From positions 3,678,794 through 3,742,793 of the forward strand of contig NZ_CP006367.1 of assembly GCF_001442755.1 (NCBI RefSeq): 64,000 nt of DNA. The letters run 5' to 3'. The DNA comes from Aureimonas sp. AU20. GTDB lineage: Bacteria; Pseudomonadota; Alphaproteobacteria; Rhizobiales; Rhizobiaceae. Within the stretch, counting starts at the first letter, position 1; every line of letters starts with the position of its first letter. Below the pieces are notes generated by a model. It worked only from the letters and a program-made list of their open reading frames with translations. It did no database searches and was not told the DNA's origin. Shown one piece after another: positions 46,344-54,604 of this stretch. The position numbers were made by a program, and so were the translations under genes.

Positions 46344-47711
46344 CTAACGCTCCAGGAAGGCGCGGTTCATGCTGTCCTGCACGGGCTTCACGAGATAGTT
46401 CAGGAAGGTCCGGTGCGAGGTTTCGATGAAGATGTCGGCCGGCATGCCGGGATTGACGCGAAGGCCCGGCACCCGCTCCACCTCGTGCTCCTGCAAGGTG
46501 ACGCGCACGACATAGACATCGCCCATGCGGCCCGGCCGGGGGTCCGGCACCGTGTCGGCCGAAACATAGGTGACGAGGCCGCGCATCTGCGGCGTCGTGC
46601 GCTGGTTGAAGCTGGTGAGGCGCACGCCCGCCGGCTGGCCCGAGCGCACGCCGTTGATGTCGGTCGGGTTGATCAGGGTCTCGATCACCAACTTCTCGTC
46701 GCGCGGCAGGATCTCGGCGATCTGCCGGCCGCTTTCCACGACGCCGCCGGCCGTGTGGTAGTTCAGCTTGACCAGCGTGCCCGAGACGGGCGCGCGCACC
46801 TCGGTGCGGCCGAGCACGCTCTGGGCGGCAAGCAGCTGCTCGCGCATGTCGTCCATGTCGGCCTCGATGCCCTGAAGCTCCTGCGTCGCGCCTTGCTGGA
46901 CCTCCTGGCGCGCCTGGGCGATCTGACCGTCGAGCCGGGCGATCTGCGAGCGCATGTCGCCGAGTTCCCCTTCGATCCGCCCGAGCGAGCCCTCAGCCTC
47001 GGCCGCCGCCCGCTCCACGGTGAAGAGGTCGGAGCGGCGATAGAGCCCTTGTTTGAAGAGGATGGTCTTGGCGGCCAGTTCCTGCCGGATCAGGCTGCCC
47101 TGCCGCTCCACCGCCTGGCGCTGGGCCTGCGAGCCCTCCATGCGCCGGCGCAGCGATTCCTGATTGCGCAGGAGCACGGCGATCTGGCCTTCCAGCGCCC
47201 GGCGGGCGGCGGCGAAGACGCTGCGCTGCCCTTCGAAGACGCGGTCGGCCTCCTTGCGGTCTTCGGCGTCCACCTCGATCGCGCCGAAATCCAGCGTCTC
47301 CTCCCCTGAGATCATGGCCTGGAGGCGGGCGGCGCGCGCCTGGTAGCTGGCAATGCGCAGGAGCAGGCGGCGGACATTGGTGCGCGCCGCCGTCTCGTCC
47401 AGCATCACGAGCGGCTGGCCCTTCTCCACCCTGTCGCCCTCCTCCACCAGGATGGCGCGGATGATGCCGCCTTCGAAGTGCTGCACCTGCTTGTTCTTGC
47501 CGGTGGCGACGAAGGTGCCGTGCGAGACCACGGCGGCGGCGAGCGGGGCGGTGCTCGCCCAGGTGCCGAAGCCGCCAAAGATGACGACCGACAGCGCGAG
47601 GCCGCCGATCACCGTGCCCCGGATGGTGCGCGGCACGCCGACATACCAATCCTCGATCACCTCGCCCGGCCGGGCCGGGCCACGCGTCGCGCCCCCATTT
47701 TTCGCGCTCAT
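46344..47711 (-). CDS. type I secretion periplasmic adaptor (HlyD family)
   Basis: This membrane-fusion protein links the secretion ATPase to an outer-membrane channel. It has 455 aa. A single N-terminal transmembrane helix lies at about 32-52 (VIGGLALSVVIFGGFGTW). The lipoyl/biotinyl half-motif GGIIRAILVEEGDRVEKGQ follows, then long coiled coils (about 105-275) and the second half-motif with RAPVSGTLVKLNYHTAGGVV. The C-terminal beta domain (350-440) ends NYLVKPVQDSMNRAFLER, as in PrtE/LapC-like adaptors. ATGA overlap with the ATPase shows coupled expression. No TolC-type gene is in the window. Confidence 0.93.
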   Translation of the reverse strand: MSAKNGGATRGPARPGEVIEDWYVGVPRTIRGTVIGGLALSVVIFGGFGTWASTAPLAAAVVSHGTFVATGKNKQVQHFEGGIIRAILVEEGDRVEKGQPLVMLDETAARTNVRRLLLRIASYQARAARLQAMISGEETLDFGAIEVDAEDRKEADRVFEGQRSVFAAARRALEGQIAVLLRNQESLRRRMEGSQAQRQAVERQGSLIRQELAAKTILFKQGLYRRSDLFTVERAAAEAEGSLGRIEGELGDMRSQIARLDGQIAQARQEVQQGATQELQGIEADMDDMREQLLAAQSVLGRTEVRAPVSGTLVKLNYHTAGGVVESGRQIAEILPRDEKLVIETLINPTDINGVRSGQPAGVRLTSFNQRTTPQMRGLVTYVSADTVPDPRPGRMGDVYVVRVTLQEHEVERVPGLRVNPGMPADIFIETSHRTFLNYLVKPVQDSMNRAFLER

Positions 47712-49966
47712 GGGACTCTCCGCTGAACGGGAACGTTGCTCTCGCCGGCCGTCTGGCCGGAGATCATCGCCAGGATCTGGTTGCGCTCGCCGATGGCCGA
47801 GATCGCGCCCTTGTCCATCACCATGATCCGGTCGACGCAGCGCAGGAGCGAATGGCGCTGCGTGATGGCGACCACCGTCGTGCCGTTGGCCTTGGCCTTG
47901 GTCATGGCAAGCGCCAGGGCGCGCTCGCCGTCCGTGTCGAGATTGGAGTTCGGCTCGTCCAGCACGACGAGGCGCGGATTGCCGAAAAAGGCGCGCGCCA
48001 GGCCGATGCGCTGCTTCTGCCCGCCCGAAAGCGGCGCGCCGTCGGCGGCGATCACCGTCTCGTAGCCTTGCGGGAAGGAGGCGACGAGCTCGTGGATATC
48101 GGCCAGCATGGCCGCCTCGAACACGTCCTCGTCGAGGGCGTCGTCGCGCATGCGGGCGATGTTGACCTTGATCGAGGCGGGGAAGAGCTGCACGTCCTGC
48201 GGCAGGTAGCCGATGCTCTCGCCGAGCTGGCGCGGGTCCCAGTTCTTGAGGTCCATCAGGTCGAGCCGGACATTGCCAGCCGTCGGCACGATGGAGCCGA
48301 CCAGCATGCGGCCGATCGTGGACTTGCCGGCGCCCGACGAGCCGATGATGCCCAGCGCCTCGCCGGGCTTCAGCGAGAAGGAAAGGCCGTTGAGGATCAC
48401 CTTCTTGTTGGGCGGCGGCACGTAGAGCACGCGGTCGACGTCGAGCCGCCCTTCCGGCCGGGGCAGGCGCAGGCGCTCGACATTCAGCGGCGAGTTGAGG
48501 AGGAGATGCGAGATGCGCCCATAGGCGGCGCGCGACTGGATATAGGTGCGCCAGCCCTCGATCGTGCCCTCCACCGGCGCCAGGGCGCGGCTGGAGATGA
48601 TCGAGGAGGCGATCACCATGCCGCCGGTGAGCTGGCCGTCCAGCGAGAGATAGGCGCCCCAGCCGAGCATGCCGACCTGCGCGAAGAGGCGCAGCGCCTT
48701 GGACAGGGACGAGAAGAAGACGTTGCGGTCCTGCGCCGCGACCTGCGAGCGGAGAGAGGCCGCGTTGTCCCGGCCCCAGAGGCGCACGGCCTCGGGGATC
48801 ATGCCGAGCGCGTTGATGATCTGCGCATTCCGCGACAGGGCGTCGAGCGTCATGTTGGAGCGGGCGTTGTGGCCGGCGGCTTCCGCGAAATGCACCGCCG
48901 TTGCGCGCTTGTTGAAGAAGGCGACCGTCAGGAGCACCAGAACGGAGACGACGACGATGGCGCCCATATGCGGATGCACCAGCCAGACCGCGAAGATGAA
49001 GAGCGGCGCCAGCGGCGCGTCCAGCATGGCGAGCAGCGTCGAGCCAGTGAGAAAGGCGCGGATGTGCTGAAGGTCGGCGAGGATCTGGTAGTCCTTGCCC
49101 GAGCCCGACAGGGCCGAGCGCGAGGCGGCCGCCAGAATGGGCGAGCCGAGCCGCGTTTCCACCTCGACGGCGGTGCGCATCAGGATCGTGCGCCGGATGA
49201 GGTCGAGCGTCACCTGCCCGATGATGGCGCCCACCACGATCAGCGTCAGCATCACCAGCGTGTCGAGCGAGCGCGAGGTGAGCACACGGTCCGAGATCTG
49301 GAACAGGTAGATCGGCACCGCCAGAACCAGGACGTTGACGAGGATCGTGAAGGCGAAGACCCAGGCGATGTTGCGCCGGACGCGCGCCTTGGTCTGCTCC
49401 AGCGCGACGCGGAAGTTCACCTGCTGGCTCTTGCGGGTGATCTGCGAGGCGCCATCGTTGGCGGCGGCTCTACCTTCTGGCAGGAGCGGTCCGCCCGCCT
49501 CGCCCTCGATCGTGGTGCCGCGCAGCGGCGGCGGGCCGGCGCGCTTAGGCTCGGGCGCGCCTTGCGCGGCGGCGGCCGCAGCCGGCGGCCGGACGGGCTC
49601 GGCGGCGGCCGGCGCGAGCGGCGGCGCCTCGATCTCGATCAGCGGCGGCGCGGCCGGCGGGGTGGCAGGCGCGCGCGGCGCTTCGGTACGCGGGGCCGCT
49701 GAGGCAGTGGTTCCTGCGGCCGGTGCGGCGGCAACCTGAATCGGCGCCCCTTGCGGCGCGGTGGCGGCAGGCGCGGCGGCGGCTCGCGCTGCCGTCGGCT
49801 GCGCGGGCACTGGCTCGGGCACCGACACCGACACGGGCGCCGGGAATGGGTCCTGCCCCTCGGCGCGCATGGCGGTCACCGCCGCCTGCATGGAGGCGAA
49901 GATTTCGCGCTCGCGCGCGTCGCGCTCCGGGTCCGACAGGCGCGGGCCGGGTTTTTCCTCGTTCAT
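47708..49966 (-). CDS. type I secretion ABC transporter ATPase/permease
   Basis: This inner-membrane exporter energises type I secretion. It has 752 aa. The first ~165 residues are Ala/Pro-rich, disordered and cytosolic, with no C39 peptidase. Six membrane helices follow (about 195-470). The nucleotide-binding domain has Walker A GSSGAGKST (about 540), the signature LSGGQKQRIGLARA (about 645), Walker B LVVLDEPNSNLD (about 663) and the H-loop ITQRHS (about 702). GAGGGGGA precedes the ATG by about 9 nt. It is the PrtD/LapB-like pump for the two proteins encoded upstream, by position. The long tail-like N-terminus is unusual. Confidence 0.93.
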   Translation of the reverse strand: MNEEKPGPRLSDPERDAREREIFASMQAAVTAMRAEGQDPFPAPVSVSVPEPVPAQPTAARAAAAPAATAPQGAPIQVAAAPAAGTTASAAPRTEAPRAPATPPAAPPLIEIEAPPLAPAAAEPVRPPAAAAAAQGAPEPKRAGPPPLRGTTIEGEAGGPLLPEGRAAANDGASQITRKSQQVNFRVALEQTKARVRRNIAWVFAFTILVNVLVLAVPIYLFQISDRVLTSRSLDTLVMLTLIVVGAIIGQVTLDLIRRTILMRTAVEVETRLGSPILAAASRSALSGSGKDYQILADLQHIRAFLTGSTLLAMLDAPLAPLFIFAVWLVHPHMGAIVVVSVLVLLTVAFFNKRATAVHFAEAAGHNARSNMTLDALSRNAQIINALGMIPEAVRLWGRDNAASLRSQVAAQDRNVFFSSLSKALRLFAQVGMLGWGAYLSLDGQLTGGMVIASSIISSRALAPVEGTIEGWRTYIQSRAAYGRISHLLLNSPLNVERLRLPRPEGRLDVDRVLYVPPPNKKVILNGLSFSLKPGEALGIIGSSGAGKSTIGRMLVGSIVPTAGNVRLDLMDLKNWDPRQLGESIGYLPQDVQLFPASIKVNIARMRDDALDEDVFEAAMLADIHELVASFPQGYETVIAADGAPLSGGQKQRIGLARAFFGNPRLVVLDEPNSNLDTDGERALALAMTKAKANGTTVVAITQRHSLLRCVDRIMVMDKGAISAIGERNQILAMISGQTAGESNVPVQRRVP

Positions 49967-50013
49967 GGCTTGGATCCCCCTCTTGGTCGTCTTCTTGGTC
50001 TTGGATCGGTTGC

Positions 50014-50036
50014 GGCGCGGCCCTTTCGGCCGCGCC
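50014..50036 (-). terminator. intercistronic hairpin upstream of the secretion ATPase
   Basis: GGCGCGGCC and GGCCGCGCC form a perfect 9-bp stem with a 5-nt loop in the 86-bp gap after the 650-aa protein gene. There is no T tract, so it is more likely a stability or attenuation element than a full terminator. Confidence 0.5.
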
Positions 50037-50052
50037 AGGACAGGCGGCCGCC

Positions 50053-52005
50053 TCAGGAAAGGATGCCGCCCACCCCGTCCGCCCCCGCATCGTGGGCAAG
50101 GGTCGCGTGGCTCTGCGACAGGGCGTTGGAGAAATGGTTCGCCCCGTCGCCCTGGATGTCGGAGACGAAGGCGATCACCTCGGGCGCCAGCGTCCCGGTG
50201 TCGAAGGTCTGGATGTCGGGCCCGCTCGCCACGAGATCGGCCTGAAGCAGCATGGAGCCGGAATAGTATTCGCCGCCGAGAAAGCGGACATGGCCGGCAT
50301 CATCGACATCGACGATCCTGGCCTCGTTGAGCAGCGTGTTGCCGCCGGTCGTCACCGTCCACTGCGCGTCGGGCGCCACCGCGTTGGCGATGCGCGCCAG
50401 CGTGCCGTCGGCCATGCGCACTGTGTCGGCATCGTCCAGGATGTTGATCTGCGAGATGACGTTCATCTCGATCACGTCGCCGGTGATGTAGAGAACGCGG
50501 ACATTGTGGGCGCCGAGAAAGGCGAGATCGGAGCCAAGGCTCGGGTCGCCGCTGGCGAGCTTGCTCTGGAAGGCCGAGACAAGGTCGCGCATCTCCGGTG
50601 AGAAGGCCGCGAAATCCCCCACCGCGCCGACATTGTGGATCGAGGCGTGGTTGATCAGGAGATTGCCGGAGGTCGAGACCGAGCCGCCCGTTCCGGCGGC
50701 GTCGGAGACGATCCGGTCGCTGTCGTTCAGGACGTTGATCTGCTGGATGAAATTGCCCTCGTAGACGCTGCCGCCGACGATCACGAGGTCGTAGGAGCCG
50801 AGAAGCTTGGAGAGCTGGGCGACGTTGAGGCTCTCGTTGCCGCCGGTCGCGGCGCGCACCGTGGACTCCATCGAGGAGAGAACCACCTGGTCGCCGTCCA
50901 GCGTCAGCTTCACCTGCCGCAGGAAGTTCGCGATCTCCAGATTGCCCTCGATCACGTCCACCTTGTAATTGGCGGGAAAGCCGTCGCGCGGATCGAGGCC
51001 GGGCCTGGCGCCGGGCGTCGCGTCGGTGCGCTCGAAGACGGCGATGTTGAGGCTGCGCGTCGTATCGGCGATCGCGGTGGACACGGCCTGGCCGAGCCCG
51101 TCGGCCGTGTCGGCATCGGCATGGATGTTGAGCTGGCGGATCGAGTTCACCTCGAACCAGTCGCCCTTGACGGCGGTCACGGCGCCGAGGTGCCCGACAT
51201 TGATCAGGATCGCCTGGTTCACCGAAAGATTGCCGCCGGTCGTGAGGTAGGGCTGATCCTCCGGCAGATCGGCGGGTTTGCGCATGTCTTCGACCAGCGC
51301 GGCGATGTCGGGAGCGGCCTCCAGCCGCTCGCCATTGACGAAGACGCCCTCATGTCCGACCGGCGCGCCGAGCTCGGAGGGCTCATCGCCGGCGGAGGCG
51401 GCGGTCCCTCGCAGCACGCCGGCCAGTTGCGTCGGCATGTGCGGAATGCTGGGGAGGGACATGAAGTCCTTTGCCGCCGTCAGCATCGCCTCGAACTGCT
51501 GCGTCACATGCCCCACCACGGCGAGCGGATCGGCGTCGGGGTCGAGGATCAGCGTGTCGCGATCGTCGAGAAGGCCGATCTGATCCTGGATGGCGAAGAG
51601 CGAGTCGGAGGGAACCGAGCGGTAGTGATAGAGCGCGTCGTGCGGCGCGGAGCCCATCGCTTCCCAACCGGCGGAACTGGGAAGATCGGTGGTCGCGGGC
51701 GCGTGGGCCAGCGGCAGATGCAGCGGGTCGATCGACACCTCGACATGGGGCGGCGCAAGGCGCCGGCCGGTTACCTCTTCGATCTCGAACCGATCGTTGG
51801 CGAGGCGGATGTGAGGATCGCTGACGGGAGGGGAAAGGCCGGCGCTTCGTGCCTCCGGGGCTTCGTCCCGCCCGGCCAGCGGATGGACCCTGGCCAGATG
51901 CGGGCTGCCGGAAAGGAGCCGGTCGTGACTCCCGGGATCGACCTCGTTGACGCGGAACAGGCCGATGAAGCGCGCGATGGTTTCCTGGGCCTCGATCATG
52001 AGCAT
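50053..52005 (-). CDS. 650-aa modular protein, probable type I secretion substrate
   Basis: The protein is acidic, without signal peptide or membrane helix, and lies next to the secretion pump. Residues 1-130 are a unique N-terminal part. From about 255 on, two alternating motifs recur: TxGGN-x-L-x-N-x-A-x-I (255-271, 386-400, 444-460, 552-567) and I-x-Q-I-N-x-L-x-D-x-D-x-V (288-301, 361-375, 418-433, 515-529). They look like beta-strand repeats of a fibre or solenoid. The AAGGAG site lies 8 nt before the ATG. A related protein is annotated only as type I secretion protein in some Rhizobiales, so the function is unknown. A cell-surface or matrix role is inferred. Confidence 0.6.
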   Translation of the reverse strand: MLMIEAQETIARFIGLFRVNEVDPGSHDRLLSGSPHLARVHPLAGRDEAPEARSAGLSPPVSDPHIRLANDRFEIEEVTGRRLAPPHVEVSIDPLHLPLAHAPATTDLPSSAGWEAMGSAPHDALYHYRSVPSDSLFAIQDQIGLLDDRDTLILDPDADPLAVVGHVTQQFEAMLTAAKDFMSLPSIPHMPTQLAGVLRGTAASAGDEPSELGAPVGHEGVFVNGERLEAAPDIAALVEDMRKPADLPEDQPYLTTGGNLSVNQAILINVGHLGAVTAVKGDWFEVNSIRQLNIHADADTADGLGQAVSTAIADTTRSLNIAVFERTDATPGARPGLDPRDGFPANYKVDVIEGNLEIANFLRQVKLTLDGDQVVLSSMESTVRAATGGNESLNVAQLSKLLGSYDLVIVGGSVYEGNFIQQINVLNDSDRIVSDAAGTGGSVSTSGNLLINHASIHNVGAVGDFAAFSPEMRDLVSAFQSKLASGDPSLGSDLAFLGAHNVRVLYITGDVIEMNVISQINILDDADTVRMADGTLARIANAVAPDAQWTVTTGGNTLLNEARIVDVDDAGHVRFLGGEYYSGSMLLQADLVASGPDIQTFDTGTLAPEVIAFVSDIQGDGANHFSNALSQSHATLAHDAGADGVGGILS

Positions 52006-52109
52006 CGGATCGCTCCTTTCGAAACCTCGGTTCTAGGCGGAGGGCTAGGCGGGGCTTAGGAGGAAAAAGGGCCCACGCCGCTCCGGGGAGACGACGCGAG
52101 CCCAAGGAT

Positions 52110-52138
52110 GGAGCGCCCGAGGGGGGCAAGGGCGCTCC
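52110..52138 (-). terminator. intercistronic hairpin after the Asn-rich gene
   Basis: GGAGCGCCC (52110-52118) and GGGCGCTCC (52130-52138) form a 9-bp stem 11 bp after the Asn-rich gene stop. No T tract follows on the minus strand, so it may reduce read-through into the 650-aa gene or protect the upstream mRNA. Confidence 0.5.
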
Positions 52139-52148
52139 GGCTGGAGAT

Positions 52149-53219
52149 TTAGGCGTCGCCGAAGTCGGCCCCGCCCGCGTCGCCGCCCACCACGGCCATG
52201 TCGACGCTGGTGAACTGGATGTTCGCGCCCATCGAGATGTCCATGTTGAGAGCTTCGTGGCCGGCCGAGACGCCCGCCGCCGCGCTGTTGCCCGCCGAAA
52301 GCGTGGAGCTGTCGCCAGCGGTCAGCGTACCGTTGTGCATGGCATCCGCCGTGCCGCCATAGAGGCCCGAGGAGCTGAGGGAGAAGCTGCCGCTGCCGCT
52401 CTGCATCTGCAGGCTGGTGCTCGGCTGGTTCAGCCAATCGCTGTCGTTGAGCGTCGCGATCTGCTGGATGGAGAAGACGTTGCCGTCTCCCAGAAGTGCC
52501 TGCCCGCCTTCCGCGTTTAGGGCGTCGCCGCCGATCGTGCCGATGATGCCGTCGAGCTTGTTGCACAGGCCCGTCACGTCGATCAGGTCGTCGTCGGAAT
52601 TGAACGAGTCGGCGACATGGGTGCTGCTGTCGTTCAGCGAGTCGGCCAGCGAGACGTTGGTGCTGGCGTCGTTGTTCGAGTGGTTCGTGCTCGAATTGGA
52701 GTTGTCGTTGCCAGAGTCGGAGACGCTGTTGTCGCTGTAGTCGTTGCCGGTGTTCGAATTGTCCGAATTGTCGGAGTTGTCCGAATTGTCGTTGTTGGAG
52801 TCGGTCGTGCTCTTGTCGTTGCCGATGTCGGACACGCCGCCCACATCCAGCGAGGTCGAGTTGTCGTTGCCCGAATCCGCGACGCTGTTGTCGCTATAGT
52901 CGTTGCCCTGGTTGGAATTGTCCGAATTGTCGTTGCCCGAATCGTTCACGCTCTTGTCGTTGGCGATGTCGGACACGCCGCCCACGTCCAGCGACGTCGA
53001 ATTGTCGTTGCCGGAGTCGTTGACGCTCGAATTGTTGCCCTGGTTCGAATTGTTCGAATTGTCGTTGTTCGAATTCGTGTCGCTGTTGTCGGACAGGTCG
53101 CTGCTGACGTTCGAACCATCGGCCGACTGGTCGTTGCCCTGGTTCTGGTAGCTCGGCGAATTGACATAGGCTTCCGCGACGGAGCCGGCCAAGGCGGTGG
53201 CGTTGCGATCGACGCTCAT
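52149..53219 (-). CDS. Asn/Asp/Ser-rich repeat protein, probable exported matrix or surface protein
   Basis: This 356-aa protein has extremely biased composition. Residues 20-205 are dominated by Asn, Asp, Ser and Gly, arranged as NDNSDNS-type units. Two near-identical 24-residue blocks (67-90 and 114-137, start DSGNDNSTSLDVGGVSDI) are 47 residues apart; NxGNDYSDNSVxDSGNDNS blocks (103-121, 156-174) recur. The C-terminal third (205-356) is ordered-looking, with a single Cys at 219, and has SIQQIATLNDSD (250-261) like the 650-aa protein. It has no Sec signal. GGGAGAG sits 5 nt before ATG 53219. It heads the secretion operon. Function inferred, not shown. Confidence 0.65.
   Translation of the reverse strand: MSVDRNATALAGSVAEAYVNSPSYQNQGNDQSADGSNVSSDLSDNSDTNSNNDNSNNSNQGNNSSVNDSGNDNSTSLDVGGVSDIANDKSVNDSGNDNSDNSNQGNDYSDNSVADSGNDNSTSLDVGGVSDIGNDKSTTDSNNDNSDNSDNSDNSNTGNDYSDNSVSDSGNDNSNSSTNHSNNDASTNVSLADSLNDSSTHVADSFNSDDDLIDVTGLCNKLDGIIGTIGGDALNAEGGQALLGDGNVFSIQQIATLNDSDWLNQPSTSLQMQSGSGSFSLSSSGLYGGTADAMHNGTLTAGDSSTLSAGNSAAAGVSAGHEALNMDISMGANIQFTSVDMAVVGGDAGGADFGDA
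52690..53110 (-). repeat. tandem/imperfect DNA repeats coding the Asn-rich region
   Basis: The DNA shows repeated GTTGTCGTT/GAATTGTC-like blocks, and two near-identical ~50-bp copies (52821-52871 and 52962-53012) 141 bp apart, equal to the 47-codon protein period. The codon choice is reused, which suggests recent duplication. Confidence 0.8.
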
Positions 53220-53671
53220 GATTCTCTCCCGTTGAAGGATAAGGGCCGCCGTCGCTCCTCTTCTGCGGGAGACGGACATCCGGCCATGTTGGATGGAATG
53301 GGGTTGGTCCTCGCCTTCCTGCCCTCCGGCCCGATACGATTGCGGCGATCCGGGACGTCGGCAAAAAGGTTACGCAACTCGAAGCCCTGTGGCCGAAGCC
53401 GCTTGGGCAGTTTTTCCGGGGCGCTTTACTCCGCCCCTTGCGTCCGCCCCGGTCTTTCGAACTGGTTAAGACATCGTTAAGATTGCTGAAGACGAAGCTT
53501 TTGTCTTGCGGGGAAGAACCCAGCGCATCGTCGGGAGTTTTCCGTCAGGAAGAGAAAGAAGATCGACCGCCCCTAGAATGAGAGGCCAAGTCTCTTCGCA
53601 TTCGCAGCAAGATTTTCGGCCGGATGGACTTGGGCACAGCCCATCGATTCAAAGAAAAAGGGAAGCCCCGC
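53220..53671. promoter_or_regulatory. divergent promoter region of the secretion operon
   Basis: This 452-bp gap serves the Asn-rich gene (minus) and the hypothetical gene at 53672 (plus). The central part, about 53455-53500, is relatively AT-rich. A perfect TTAA-N7-TTAA element is listed separately. No sigma-54 pair (GG-N10-GC) or riboswitch was recognised. Confidence 0.45.
53466..53480. promoter_or_regulatory. CtrA-type TTAA-N7-TTAA site
   Basis: TTAA at 53466-53469 and TTAA at 53477-53480 are separated by exactly seven bases (GACATCG), the full consensus of the CtrA cell-cycle regulator of Alphaproteobacteria. It lies 247 bp upstream of the Asn-rich gene ATG and 190 bp upstream of the ATG at 53672. 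Expected by chance only rarely in GC-rich DNA, but binding is untested. Confidence 0.5.
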
Positions 53672-54271
53672 ATGAAGCCGCCGAGCCAATTGCCGCCGAG
53701 ACCCGATTTCGAGACGATCGAGGCGGCGGCGCGTGATGCGGGCGCCACGGCCGCGCGGGGCGACGTCTTCACGCTGATCGGCCAGCTCTCCTTCAGCTGG
53801 TCCAACAACGAGAGTCTCCTGGTCTATTTCATCATGCTGCTTCTGGGCTGCGACCGGGAAGCGGCGCTGATCGTCTTCGGCACGCTCAACACCAGCCGGG
53901 CTCGGGTCGATCTCGTGCAGCGGCTCGCCCGTGTGAAGCTGACGGACCGTGCCTTGTCGGGCGAGATCAAGCGGCTCATGACCCGCTTCGACACGGGCAC
54001 GCGGCTGCGCAACGACCTGCTCCACGCCATGTTCACGGTGGACGCTGCGGGGCACATCACCCATACGCACGCGATGCGATTGGAGGAGCGCGCCAAGGGC
54101 CTGCGCTTCGGCGCGGCCAAGTCGATGGATAGCGAGCGCCTGGAGGCCATCCGCGGTGAGATCAGGGCGATGAATGAGTTGAACCGGGATCTTTGGACGT
54201 TTCTGCCCCGCCTGGAGGCCAGCCTGCGCGCTTGCCCGCGCGGGCGCTCGAGAGAGGATGGCGGCGCGTGA
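53672..54271 (+). CDS. hypothetical protein with HEPN-like RxxxxH motif
   Basis: This 199-aa soluble protein is unrecognised. It is mostly helical, with charged residues throughout. Residues 45-75 include SFSWSNNESLLVYFIMLLLG, a fairly hydrophobic helix. Near residue 110 it has RNDLLHAMF, an R-x4-H arrangement like the catalytic motif of HEPN-fold RNases or the RN-xxH motif of related non-nuclease families. The start MKPPSQ at 53672 has an AAGGGAAG box; a start at 53624 is possible. It may be transcribed from the divergent promoter shared with the secretion operon. Confidence 0.6.
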   Translation: MKPPSQLPPRPDFETIEAAARDAGATAARGDVFTLIGQLSFSWSNNESLLVYFIMLLLGCDREAALIVFGTLNTSRARVDLVQRLARVKLTDRALSGEIKRLMTRFDTGTRLRNDLLHAMFTVDAAGHITHTHAMRLEERAKGLRFGAAKSMDSERLEAIRGEIRAMNELNRDLWTFLPRLEASLRACPRGRSREDGGA

Positions 54272-54534
54272 GGGACAATTTTCAGTCTATAGTTGTATGT
54301 AAGGCTGACGCGGTGTGGGAGGAGACGTCCATTCCCTTCTCCTCACTGCAGTTGCATCACCCAAAATTCCTGGGGAACGGCGTGTCTGGGTGTTTTCATC
54401 GAGGCGCCGGGAACGCCTGACGAAGCCTTGGGGAAGGATGGTCAAACCGGGCTGTCCGGGGGTTAGAGCGCAAGGCTCGGAGGGCACGCGGACGCGTGAC
54501 GGCTGATCCATGGCCAAGTTTATGACGACAAACA
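54272..54534. other. intergenic stretch after the HEPN-like gene
   Basis: About 260 bp precede the terminator of the LuxR-type gene. Short open frames are not supported by ribosome sites or composition. No repeat or regulatory element was recognised. Confidence 0.4.
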
Positions 54535-54572
54535 GAAAGCCCCGCGCTTTCAGAGGCGCGAGGCTTTCAAGG
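54535..54572 (-). terminator. rho-independent terminator of the LuxR-type gene
   Basis: GAAAGCC...CGCGC and GCGCG...GGCTTTC form a 12-bp stem with one mismatch and an 8-nt loop, 33 bp past the gene stop. On the minus strand it is followed by CTGTTTGT, a weak T-rich tail. Confidence 0.65.
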
Positions 54573-54604
54573 GCTCCAGGCCCAAGCTCGTCGACGATGC
54601 GGGA

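Noticed and set aside
52617..53480. A Val/Arg-rich plus-strand open frame
   Set aside because: It is the antisense of the Asn-rich repeats; the repeating GTC/GTT pattern gives Val runs.
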